Source: an uncultured SAR324 cluster bacterium (GTDB lineage Bacteria > SAR324 > NAC60-12). Taken from it: a stretch of 20,789 nucleotides of DNA. Shown here piece by piece: positions 1 through 6,630 of this stretch (positions within the stretch are counted from its first letter, which is position 1; every line of letters starts with the position of its first letter). Where the stretch lies: NCBI GenBank assembly GCA_902513935.1, contig CABXOR010000033.1:1-20789 (forward strand). Direction: 5' to 3'. The translations under genes were made by a program, and so were the position numbers. The notes under the pieces were generated by a model. The model saw only the letters and a program-made list of their open reading frames with translations, was not told where the DNA came from and ran no database searches.

Positions 1-2
1 TT

Positions 3-164
3 CATGCAGAAATTCTCAAAAAACCTATTATTTGGGATTCAGGTTATGTGATACCATCCACGGAACCCGGACTTGGCGTGGAACTGAATGAAGAAGTTGC
101 CCTGGCAAATCCTTACAATGATTCTGCCTTACATTTGGAAATGGCAGATTCCCCTATTCTTTGA
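3..164 (+). CDS. Mandelate racemase/muconate lactonizing enzyme family protein, C-terminal end (cut by window edge)
   Basis: The third frame is open from the window edge to TGA at 162-164 and gives 53 residues that I recognise as the tail of an enolase-superfamily sugar-acid dehydratase or racemase. The visible signature is P-S-T-E-P-G-L-G-V-E-L-N followed by A-L-A-N-P-Y and the terminal L-H-L-E-M. These enzymes abstract the proton alpha to a carboxylate and often convert aldonic or aldaric acids to 2-keto-3-deoxy acids. The catalytic barrel lies outside the window, so substrate cannot be told. It converges on the D-threonine aldolase-like gene, so it belongs to an operon entering from the left. 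A sugar-acid dehydratase would suit the kdgK-eda pair further right; that link is inference. Confidence 0.8.
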   Translation, partial: HAEILKKPIIWDSGYVIPSTEPGLGVELNEEVALANPYNDSALHLEMADSPIL

Positions 165-407
165 AAGTAAGTCTGCATTTCGGGAAGTTTTGCCAAATGC
201 GGATTATTCGTATTACACTTTTAAAACTTCAGGCTTTAAAACTTTCTGAATTAGGTTGGAAATATTTGAAAAATTATAGGGGAAGACTGTGACAAAAATG
301 TGACAAATATATTTCCACACTTTATGTCACTTAAGTAATACGTTTGCCTAGATTACCTGACACCCGTGAGGAAATCCGATTGAAACTGCGTTTCTGATTA
401 TCGGCTG
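165..407. other. Convergent intergenic region with a diverged repeat copy
   Basis: The 243 bases lie between two converging genes. They contain a 10-base direct repeat (TTTAAAACTT, twice between about 220 and 247), a short GAAAC/GTTTC stem-loop at 382-394 without a T-run, and one copy of a diverged repeat also found near 18850. I see no convincing terminator or coding stretch. Confidence 0.5.
289..339 (+). repeat. Diverged intergenic repeat, left copy
   Basis: The core at 318-339 matches 18859-18881 at 20 of 22 aligned bases plus one inserted T. Both copies read CACTTT, then ATGyCACTkAAGTAAT, in the same orientation. The preceding 30 bases also agree loosely (ACAAAA, ACAA, TTTC in the same order). 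The two copies lie near opposite ends of the catabolic block. What the element is, I cannot say. Confidence 0.45.
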
Positions 408-1481
408 CTAGATCACCTTGCCGCGGGCCGCAACTTTTTCTTCACCAATAACCTGCCCGTCACGAACAAGCCAAACTGAATCGGCGATGTTCGAAACGAC
501 ACAACAGTGGTTCGGAATGATGCGGATCCTTTCACCGATGGCGGGTCGCCAATCGGTTTTCGATAAATCAATTGTGCCGTGCTCTTCATTGAGAGTACAG
601 ATCGACGCATCGTTGACGCCCAGAATATAGCCATAGCCGTTCAGGCCCAGCAGGTCGGATGTCAGGGTTTTAGATCCGGCGTCGATAATTGCACGGATAT
701 CGGTGGGGCAACTAACGACCGTTGCCAGAACCGTCAGTGCACAGTTTTCGACTTCACACACGCCTTTTTCGATCAGTGAGCGATCATTGTAAACATAAGT
801 GCCGGAGCGGTGTTCAGTAGCAATTTCAGAAGTATGTGCGTGCCACATATTCGGACTTCCACCGCTTGAAATCAAATCGCACTCAAGGCCCGCTTGATTA
901 ATTTGTAATTTGGCTTCCACCAGCCAGTCATTAACATCGATTTGGTCCTGGGCGGATCCAAACGGTGGATACGTCATCAATCCGGCAAAGTGTAAACCTG
1001 GCAAAGCTTCAACAACCTGTGCAAGCCGGGCCGCCTGTTCATGGTTTTGGACACCACAACGACCAGCACCGGTGTCACATTCGATCAATACCGCGAGGCT
1101 TTGTTCTGCATCAGCAAAGCCATCTGAGAGACCGCTAATAACCGTGTCACTGTCTGCGACAACACTTAGCCTGCATCGTTCATTCAGGGCACGTAGTTTA
1201 GCTATCTTGGTTTTTCCGATAATGTTGTAGGTGATCAGGATATCCTTGATCCCGGCATCGGCCATTACCTCAGCCTCGCTGATTTTCTGGCAGGTAATGC
1301 CAACCCCGCCGACCGCGACCTGTCGATGGGCAAGACGTGGCAGTTTGTGTGTTTTAATATGCGGCCTGGATTTGATGCCATGGACATCACAATAGGCCTG
1401 AAACTTATCAATATTGGCTTCTGCTATGCCGATATCCACTAGTACACAAGGCGTTTCCAACTGATCAATTCCCATTCTCAT
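408..1481 (-). CDS. D-threonine aldolase / D-serine dehydratase-like PLP enzyme (metal-dependent type)
   Basis: This is a fold-type III PLP enzyme: an alanine-racemase-like N-terminal barrel followed by a DSD1/D-threonine aldolase C-terminal domain. Counted from a GTG at 1490, the PLP lysine motif R-P-H-I-K-T-H-K is at residues 42-49 with Lys46 the likely Schiff-base lysine. The C-terminal P-N-H-C-C motif gives His328 and Cys330, matching the HxC zinc ligands of D-serine dehydratase and D-threonine aldolase. Members cleave D-threonine-type beta-hydroxy amino acids to glycine and an aldehyde, or dehydrate D-serine to pyruvate and ammonia; sequence alone does not separate the two. I prefer the in-frame ATG at 1481 (or 1475) over the GTG; none has a clear ribosome site. 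It lies 168 bases downstream of ridA on the same strand, which favours an enamine-forming dehydratase. GC was about 53% in two 60-base lines counted, higher than most neighbours. Confidence 0.85.
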   Translation of the reverse strand: MRMGIDQLETPCVLVDIGIAEANIDKFQAYCDVHGIKSRPHIKTHKLPRLAHRQVAVGGVGITCQKISEAEVMADAGIKDILITYNIIGKTKIAKLRALNERCRLSVVADSDTVISGLSDGFADAEQSLAVLIECDTGAGRCGVQNHEQAARLAQVVEALPGLHFAGLMTYPPFGSAQDQIDVNDWLVEAKLQINQAGLECDLISSGGSPNMWHAHTSEIATEHRSGTYVYNDRSLIEKGVCEVENCALTVLATVVSCPTDIRAIIDAGSKTLTSDLLGLNGYGYILGVNDASICTLNEEHGTIDLSKTDWRPAIGERIRIIPNHCCVVSNIADSVWLVRDGQVIGEEKVAARGKVI

Positions 1482-1658
1482 GAAAGACACCGTTTGTTTT
1501 TGTTTTCTGGCATGCTCATTTTCTATTAAGTCACTAATGGAAAAGTATAGAGGAGGTTTATGAGGTTACATTAACATACCAATCCCATATTTATCACGAT
1601 ACAAAGGGTAAGATTCTCATCTTTATTTGAAAGTATGGATCTTTAAAAAAGCTCTATA

Positions 1659-2048
1659 TTACGATAGCGTTTTATAAGCCACCACGTCAGCTTCTATCTT
1701 TGCATCTACAACCAATTTCGACTGAACTGTAGAACGGGCGGGCGGATTTTTAGGAAAATTCTTAATGAAAACTCTATTGAATCCTGCAAAATCTCGAGTA
1801 TCATCCAGCCACACATTTACTTTGATTACGTCTTCCATTCCACAACCTGCCATCTCTAGAATATTTTTAATGATCTCAAACACCTTATGTGCTTGGACTT
1901 CAATTCCCCCAGAGATAATTTCTCCTTGATCGTTCATAGCTGTCTGTCCTGACACATAAACATAATCTCCTGCACGAACAGCTGGACTGAAAGGTAAGCT
2001 CTGCCCACCAGAACCTGACCGAATGTCTCCAATACATTGTTTGTTCAT
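1659..2048 (-). CDS. ridA: RidA family reactive intermediate/imine deaminase
   Basis: At 129 residues it has the usual length of the YjgF/YER057c/UK114 family. RidA trimers hydrolyse reactive enamines and imines, such as 2-aminoacrylate released by PLP dehydratases, to keto acids and ammonia in the cytoplasm. The conserved ending is visible: P-P-A-R-S-T-V at 102-108 with Arg105, and the acidic residue Glu119 in K-I-E-A-D-V-V-A-Y; these correspond to the substrate-binding arginine and catalytic glutamate of the family. The YVSGQ motif is at 31-35. It is transcribed toward the D-serine dehydratase-like gene, so the pair could form an operon in which RidA removes that enzyme's product. Some relatives act instead in ring-cleavage or aminomuconate pathways, so the exact substrate is open. 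Confidence 0.88.
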   Translation of the reverse strand: MNKQCIGDIRSGSGGQSLPFSPAVRAGDYVYVSGQTAMNDQGEIISGGIEVQAHKVFEIIKNILEMAGCGMEDVIKVNVWLDDTRDFAGFNRVFIKNFPKNPPARSTVQSKLVVDAKIEADVVAYKTLS

Positions 2049-2187
2049 TTCACTTTCTCAGTCTAAAGAGTTGATTTACTATCGAGTTTCAAGGATCGAA
2101 ATTATTATATGGTACGTAAATTAACATAAAAGCAGCTGAAAAAACAAGCAGGAACTCACCTTAAGTGGGATTTTTGTCCCCCACTCC

Positions 2188-2223
2188 CTTGCATCCTATT
2201 CAATACTTGCATCCTATTCAATA
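2188..2223 (+). repeat. Perfect 18-bp tandem duplication
   Basis: The unit CTTGCATCCTATTCAATA occurs twice head to tail with no mismatch and no gap (2188-2205 and 2206-2223). Two copies only, inside the non-coding ridA upstream region. It may be a slippage duplication or a duplicated binding site for a regulator. Confidence 0.85.
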
Positions 2224-2427
2224 ATCAATAGATTATTTAACTGGTACTCTGATTATTCCCTGTCCCATTGTGTGCTCAGTTTCTCAGGGAGCCCGAAGAA
2301 GGTCTATAAACTATTCTATAAGTCAAAACTATTTGGCATTGTTAGTTTTGGCATAAATTATTTTCTAGAAGAATATCATTTACTTGAATGGAGTTAATGA
2401 TTATTGTAAAAAATATTAATTTTTTAC

Positions 2428-2456
2428 TTGACAAGTATTTGTCAAAAAACTAAAAT
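2428..2456 (+). promoter_or_regulatory. Sigma70-like promoter overlapped by a palindromic operator
   Basis: TTGACA at 2428-2433 is followed after 17 bases by TAAAAT at 2451-2456, a near-consensus promoter reading rightward. The -35 box is the left arm of a perfect palindrome, TTGACAA-GTAT-TTGTCAA at 2428-2445. A third half-site TTGTCAA lies at 2467-2473. The promoter points into the TetR remnant, beginning about 25 bases before its only upstream ATG. This is the classic arrangement of an autorepressed TetR-family regulator. The binding protein is inferred, not shown. Confidence 0.6.
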
Positions 2457-2477
2457 TCTTTGAATTTTGTCAACTAA

Positions 2478-2615
2478 CTAAATGAAATTGTGTTTGAAGA
2501 GACAAAACAAAAGATCATGAAAGGTTCGTGCAAAAGTTTGATTAAGGAAGGTTACCAACGTTCCACGATCAAAGTTATTGCGGATTGTGCTGGGGTCAAT
2601 CAAGGCACTGGTTAA
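2478..2615 (+). pseudogene. TetR-family regulator remnant (N-terminal HTH only)
   Basis: In the frame starting after TAA at 2475-2477, 45 codons encode a recognisable TetR N-terminus: K-Q-K-I-M, then L-I-K-E-G-Y-Q-R-S-T, then I-A-D-C-A-G-V-N-Q-G-T, the helix-turn-helix. TAA at 2613-2615 interrupts it just where the recognition helix should continue into Y-x-H-F. A one-base shift there gives V-K-W-S-N-R-I-I-L, which faintly resembles the next TetR segment, so a frameshift plus deletion is likely. The only upstream ATG (2482) is also in another frame. No ligand-binding domain remains before the binding protein gene. It was probably the local repressor of the ABC cluster. Confidence 0.7.
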
Positions 2616-2846
2616 GTGGAGCAACCGCATAATTCTTTAAGCAGGTAATTCCTATAAATATTTAAAAAATTATTTTTTGAATAACATATGTTTGATTTCT
2701 GTTATATAAAAAATAATTGGAAAGGAGGAAAGAATATAGACTTTGGCTTCAAAAAGAAATAATTAAGTTTTGAAAACATGAATTGCCTATCAAAGTAAGA
2801 TGGGTAAATTTTATCATTTATCAACTTTTCAACAAGGAGATTTATT

Positions 2847-4121
2847 ATGAGAAAACCAATCATAATTTTATTAATAGCATCATTCTGTTTCCTCGGTACA
2901 GCATTAGCGAAAGATACTGATGTCGAATTGACAGGGTGGCCCTATCAGGTGGATGTAGTGAAGGAGAACCTAGGACGTTTTGCCAGCCAGTCAGGCCTCA
3001 GTGCCACATTCAATCCCTTTCCGAGTAATGAGTACCATACCAAGATGGTCGCCAGTTTTACCTCAGGGACGAATTTTGATGTGGTCTATGTTCGGGACAG
3101 TTTTCTGGCTGAATGGGCCTCAGCGGGTTGGATCGTCCCAATCACAGGTTTACCAGGGGTTGATGATTACATGGCAGACTTGCCCCAGGGAATCATTGAA
3201 CAGATGTCTTTTGAAGGAGAAGTATACGGACTTCCTTATTACTCAGGAAATTCAGTATTCGTATATAACCAACGTCTATTAAAAAAAGCAGGGATAAATT
3301 CACCTCCTAAGACTTGGGATGAATTAACGAAGCAAGCCAGTACCCTGAAACAAAAGGGAGTTGTTAGAAACCCTATTGTGATCGGCTTGGCAGCTAATGA
3401 AAATTCAATCCTCAGAAATTTAGAAATCGTTTCTGCTGGGTTTGGAGGTAGGTTTTTCAACGACAAGCTTGAGCCAGTGTTTCATCATAAAAACAGCGGG
3501 GTTAAAAAAGCCCTTGCTTGGATTGCAGATGGGATTAGTAAAGGTGTTATAAATCGAGCCTCTATTAGTCAGGGAGACGGCGAGATTGACAAATTCATGC
3601 GTTCAGGAACAGCAGCTTTCACCATCGTTACAGATTATGAGATGAAAGTTTTGAATGATCCGAAAAAATCCGATGAAGCAGGGAACATCAAAAATGCTCT
3701 TGTACCCGGTTCCGCAGATGCTGTTAGTGGTACCATTGGATATGTCCGATTATATTCCATTACCTCTGAAGCTGATAAAGCTAAAGCTTGGAAACTTGTT
3801 CAGTTTCTTGGAGGGAAAGATGCAACAGGTGCTTATTATGTCCCAAAAAGATGGGCACTTGAATTTGGACTCGGCTTTTCACCAGCCCCCCTTTACAAAG
3901 ATGCTGCCGTGAGGAATTCCATTTCAGGATGGATCAACCCCGATATACTTCAAGAGCAGGCAAAATATGGCATCAACCGTGCCTACCGATTCGTTCCTTA
4001 TTTTTCGGATTGGGAGTCAGAAGCCTGGAGTGAATTTCAGGAAATCATCAATGGTGGCGAAATGGATAGTAGTTTAGATAAATTGGCTAAAAATTGGAAT
4101 GAATTGAAAGCAGAATATTAA
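2847..4121 (+). CDS. ABC transporter solute-binding protein, carbohydrate family 1
   Basis: The 424-residue product is a periplasmic family-1 (MalE/UgpB-like) solute-binding protein. It has a Sec signal peptide of about 21 residues (basic M-R-K, hydrophobic core, A-L-A before K-D) and no lipobox cysteine, so it should be soluble in the periplasm. Recognisable parts are V-V-Y-V-R-D-S-F near residue 75, the Y-G-L-P-Y-Y segment near 127, the hinge-like V-Y-N-Q-R-L-L-K-K-A-G-I and P-K-T-W-D-E-L typical of sugar-binding members, and an aromatic-rich C-terminal lobe. The start has a good AAGGAG site 7 to 8 bases upstream. It is first in the cluster with two permeases, so it sets the specificity of import. 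Neighbouring enzymes argue for a sugar-acid or acylated substrate rather than a simple disaccharide, but the ligand cannot be read from sequence. Confidence 0.9.
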   Translation: MRKPIIILLIASFCFLGTALAKDTDVELTGWPYQVDVVKENLGRFASQSGLSATFNPFPSNEYHTKMVASFTSGTNFDVVYVRDSFLAEWASAGWIVPITGLPGVDDYMADLPQGIIEQMSFEGEVYGLPYYSGNSVFVYNQRLLKKAGINSPPKTWDELTKQASTLKQKGVVRNPIVIGLAANENSILRNLEIVSAGFGGRFFNDKLEPVFHHKNSGVKKALAWIADGISKGVINRASISQGDGEIDKFMRSGTAAFTIVTDYEMKVLNDPKKSDEAGNIKNALVPGSADAVSGTIGYVRLYSITSEADKAKAWKLVQFLGGKDATGAYYVPKRWALEFGLGFSPAPLYKDAAVRNSISGWINPDILQEQAKYGINRAYRFVPYFSDWESEAWSEFQEIINGGEMDSSLDKLAKNWNELKAEY

Positions 4122-4164
4122 TCTTTGAAAAGCTAATTGGATTCATTCGGGGCATGCAGCAAGT

Positions 4165-5073
4165 ATGTCCCGATCGACTATGGTTGTTCTTAAAAATAAA
4201 GAAATTTCTCCCGGTAAACTGGCACTTTTCTTTAGTGCTCCAGCCCTTTTTGTCCTTACGGTTACAGTCCTGATACCCATCATTTATGCTGTTTATTTGA
4301 GCCTGTATCGATACAAACTCAAACGTGCGAAGAAACCTTTTGTTGGGTTACAGAATTATGAAAAAATTCTGACTGATGAGAAATTCTGGGACTCGTTGAC
4401 GACAAGTTTAATTTTTGCCGTCAGTGTTGTAGGGGTGATCATTACAGTATCCTTTTTTCTGGCTTTGTTACTGGATCAGGATTTCCCAGGTAGGGGCTGG
4501 CTAAGGGCTCTGTTGCTCATACCCTGGGCAATTCCAGATGTTGTGAATGCCTTGTTATGGAAGTGGTTGCTACATCCTACATTTGGTGTTATGAATGCTT
4601 TATTTTCCATGGGGGGCCTCATAGATGAATACGTCGCCTGGTTAAGCAGCATGCCCAGTGCAATGATTTGGGTCGTCATTGCCTATTCCTGGAAGAACAT
4701 ACCCTTAGCAACACTGTTGATACTTGCAGGATTGCAGACGGTATCCAAAACTCTTCATGAAGCAGCAATGGTTGAGGGAGCTAGTGCATGGCAAAGAACA
4801 TTAAACATTACATTGCCTTTACTCAGGCCAACCTTGACGGTGGTATTGATATTCGAAACGATTTTCGCCCTCAAAGTCTTCGACCTGATTTATATCTTAA
4901 CCTCAGGAGGCCCGGGTAGATCGACTGCGGTTCTGGGATGGAACATTTATATCAATACATTTAAGAAACTGGATTTTGGTTCAGGAAGTGCGCTGGCGAT
5001 GATTTTGGGATTGATCACACTTTTTCTTGCAATCTTTTTTTACTCATTTCTTGATCGAGGCGAACGGCAGTGA
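4165..5073 (+). CDS. ABC transporter permease, MalF/UgpA type
   Basis: This 302-residue inner-membrane protein has about six hydrophobic segments, the first near residues 22-45. The EAA loop that docks the ATPase is E-A-A-M-V-E-G-A-S-A-W-Q-R, then T-L-P-L-L-R-P, near residues 199-221. The segment S-L-Y-R-Y near 47, G-L-Q-N-Y, and the late F-D-L-I-Y-I-L-T-S-G-G-P-G motif are typical of the first permease of family-1 sugar importers. The stop overlaps the next permease by four bases (GTGA), so translation is coupled. The start is uncertain: neither ATG 4165 nor the in-frame ATG 4180 has a good ribosome site. It pairs with the 297-aa permease as a heterodimer. Confidence 0.9.
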   Translation: MSRSTMVVLKNKEISPGKLALFFSAPALFVLTVTVLIPIIYAVYLSLYRYKLKRAKKPFVGLQNYEKILTDEKFWDSLTTSLIFAVSVVGVIITVSFFLALLLDQDFPGRGWLRALLLIPWAIPDVVNALLWKWLLHPTFGVMNALFSMGGLIDEYVAWLSSMPSAMIWVVIAYSWKNIPLATLLILAGLQTVSKTLHEAAMVEGASAWQRTLNITLPLLRPTLTVVLIFETIFALKVFDLIYILTSGGPGRSTAVLGWNIYINTFKKLDFGSGSALAMILGLITLFLAIFFYSFLDRGERQ

Positions 5074-5963
5074 AGCGAAATAAATTAAAGCGTTATATTC
5101 TGATTTATCTTGCATCCGCGGTTTTCCTCACCGTGTTTATCGGGCCCTTCCTCTGGTTAGTCAGTTCCAGTTTACAGATGGAAAACCAGCTCTTTAAGGT
5201 ACCTCCTGTATGGCTCCCGAATCCAGTCAGCACGGAGAGTTACCGTGAGATTTTCATGGGAGCTATATATGATGAATCTTATGTTTCTGTCTACGGAAAG
5301 AGTTCGTCTTATCAGGCAAGGATATATTTAGGATCCTTCTTAAATAGTTTGATCATTGCTTTAAGTGTTTCTTTTTTTAGTGTCCTGTTTGGAGCTTATG
5401 CTGCCTATCCCATTGCAAGGATGGATTTTAAAGGAAAATATTTCCTTTTGTTCTCCATTCTAGCGGTCAGGTTGGTACCTGCTCTGGCGTTGGCAATCCC
5501 AATCGTATTGTTTGCTAAAAAGATGGGAATGAATGACAGGTTAATCACGCTTATATTCATCAACATGTCATTTGTTTTACCCTATGTCATTTGGCTTCTT
5601 CAAGCTTATTTCAAAACCATTCCATCTGAATTAGAGGATGCTGGAAGAATTGATGGATGCAGTCGTTTTCAAGTCCTCAACAAGATTATTTTACCATTAT
5701 CCCTCCCTGGTTTAGTGACCACTGGAATTCTGGCATTTTTACTTTCCTGGGGAGAATTCCTGTTTGCGCTACTGATTACAGAAACCGAAAAATCCTTTAC
5801 CAGTACTGTGGTTGCAGCTATGTTTGCCACCATGGTTGGGGATATCAATTATGTTACTATCATTGCAGCCGGAGTACTTGCAGTCATCCCACCGGTATTA
5901 TTTGCTCTCTTTTTTCAGAAATACATCATGAGCGGCCTGCTTTCAGGCGCCGTCAAGAACTAG
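5070..5963 (+). CDS. ABC transporter permease, MalG/UgpE type
   Basis: The second, 297-residue permease starts with GTG in a four-base GTGA overlap with the preceding gene, with GAGG ten bases upstream. Its single N-terminal membrane segment (residues 9-32) ends in S-S-S-L-Q, typical of the MalG side. The EAA loop reads E-L-E-D-A-G-R-I-D-G-C-S-R-F, then I-I-L-P-L-S-L-P-G-L, near residues 188-215. The last segment ends K-Y-I-M-S-G-L-L-S-G-A-V-K, a common tail for this family. With its partner and the binding protein it makes a three-gene importer that lacks its own ATPase: no Walker A/ABC-signature gene occurs in the window, so an ATPase encoded elsewhere (MsmK/UgpC-like) must energise it. Confidence 0.92.
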   Translation: MKRNKLKRYILIYLASAVFLTVFIGPFLWLVSSSLQMENQLFKVPPVWLPNPVSTESYREIFMGAIYDESYVSVYGKSSSYQARIYLGSFLNSLIIALSVSFFSVLFGAYAAYPIARMDFKGKYFLLFSILAVRLVPALALAIPIVLFAKKMGMNDRLITLIFINMSFVLPYVIWLLQAYFKTIPSELEDAGRIDGCSRFQVLNKIILPLSLPGLVTTGILAFLLSWGEFLFALLITETEKSFTSTVVAAMFATMVGDINYVTIIAAGVLAVIPPVLFALFFQKYIMSGLLSGAVKN

Positions 5964-6072
5964 CATCCTATCTCTTAAATGAATCAAAAAGAGAAAAAAT
6001 ATTGATAACTATGAGTTTCATCAAACGATTAACTCAGATTAGGAGTAGGGAAAAAACTTAAATTAAAGTCTT

Positions 6073-6588
6073 ATGCCGTTCAACATCAAAAAACGTGGAA
6101 AACTGACTTATTACTTTGAAGGAGAGGCTCCCGTCCTGTCTGCGATGGTAGTAGAGGAGCAGATGGATGGAGACCTTAGGATTCATTTTTCAGGATTGAC
6201 AGGTGGCCATTCTGCCACAGGGATTTTGAATCTGGACACGGTAACCAGCATGGAACCCTCGATCGAAGTTCCATTGGTATTTCGCTGTTGGGAGCAGTGG
6301 TTGCAGGAAGCCGAACTGTGTCAGTCGATTGGGGAGATTGACTTCATTGAAATCCATGCATTCGGTGCACAGCCAAAAACGCCCAGCCCTCTTTCAGATC
6401 CTGCTGGATATCGTCGGGAGCAAGAAAGGGTGCGTGCGGAATATGCTAAAGCGTATCGAAATTTTTTCAAGGAACAATGTCCGGAAAATGGAGTTCCGGC
6501 ACGCTTCACAGTCCATGTGGTGGATTTCCCTGATGAAGCCGCTTCATATGAATTTTATGCTGTCGGGCTGCTTCAAGGTCGACATTGA
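6073..6588 (+). CDS. Unrecognised 171-residue cytoplasmic protein
   Basis: I do not recognise this family. The ORF starts at the first ATG after an in-frame TAA at 6064. It has no signal peptide or membrane segment. The N-terminal 75 residues look beta-rich (T-Y-Y-F-E-G, then L-R-I-H-F-S-G-L-T-G-G-H-S, then I-L-N-L-D-T-V-T). A charged, probably helical stretch (R-R-E-Q-E-R-V-R-A-E-Y-A-K-A-Y) spans roughly 114-132, followed by an F-T-V-H-V-V-D-F strand and a Y-E-F-Y-A-V-G ending. It lies 109 bases after the permease and 42 before the SelA-like gene, in the same direction. Codon use resembles its neighbours, so it is a real gene and most likely an accessory subunit or small enzyme of the same pathway. 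It could equally be a small substrate-modifying fold; no catalytic motif is evident. Confidence 0.75.
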   Translation: MPFNIKKRGKLTYYFEGEAPVLSAMVVEEQMDGDLRIHFSGLTGGHSATGILNLDTVTSMEPSIEVPLVFRCWEQWLQEAELCQSIGEIDFIEIHAFGAQPKTPSPLSDPAGYRREQERVRAEYAKAYRNFFKEQCPENGVPARFTVHVVDFPDEAASYEFYAVGLLQGRH

Positions 6589-6630
6589 AAAAAAGTCATC
6601 CACCATCATGCATCCACTGAAATATAAAAC

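Larger units (their letters stand above)
2049..2846. other. Divergent regulatory region between ridA and the ABC cluster
   Basis: The 798 bases hold no intact gene. From left to right I see: a possible stem AGTGGG/CCCACT at 2164-2185; an 18-bp perfect tandem duplication at 2188-2223; a sigma70-like promoter overlapped by a palindrome at 2428-2456; a TetR HTH remnant at 2478-2615; and a very AT-rich stretch leading to the solute-binding protein gene. AAAGGAGG at 2721-2728 is a strong ribosome-site sequence with no start codon or ORF behind it; it may be left over from a lost gene. The functional site AAGGAG for the binding protein gene is at about 2835-2840. Confidence 0.6.

Noticed and set aside
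382..394. GAAAC/GTTTC mini-hairpin considered as terminator of the left D-threonine aldolase gene
   Set aside because: Five pairs and no following T-run on either strand.
2164..2185. AGTGGG/CCCACT stem considered as a terminator or leader hairpin
   Set aside because: Six pairs, ten-base loop and no T-run in a useful position; too weak to list as a separate element.
5657..6061. 134-codon frame overlapping the second permease
   Set aside because: It is a shifted-frame shadow of the permease, whose EAA motif and membrane segments are clear; the peptide is Cys/His/Tyr-rich nonsense.
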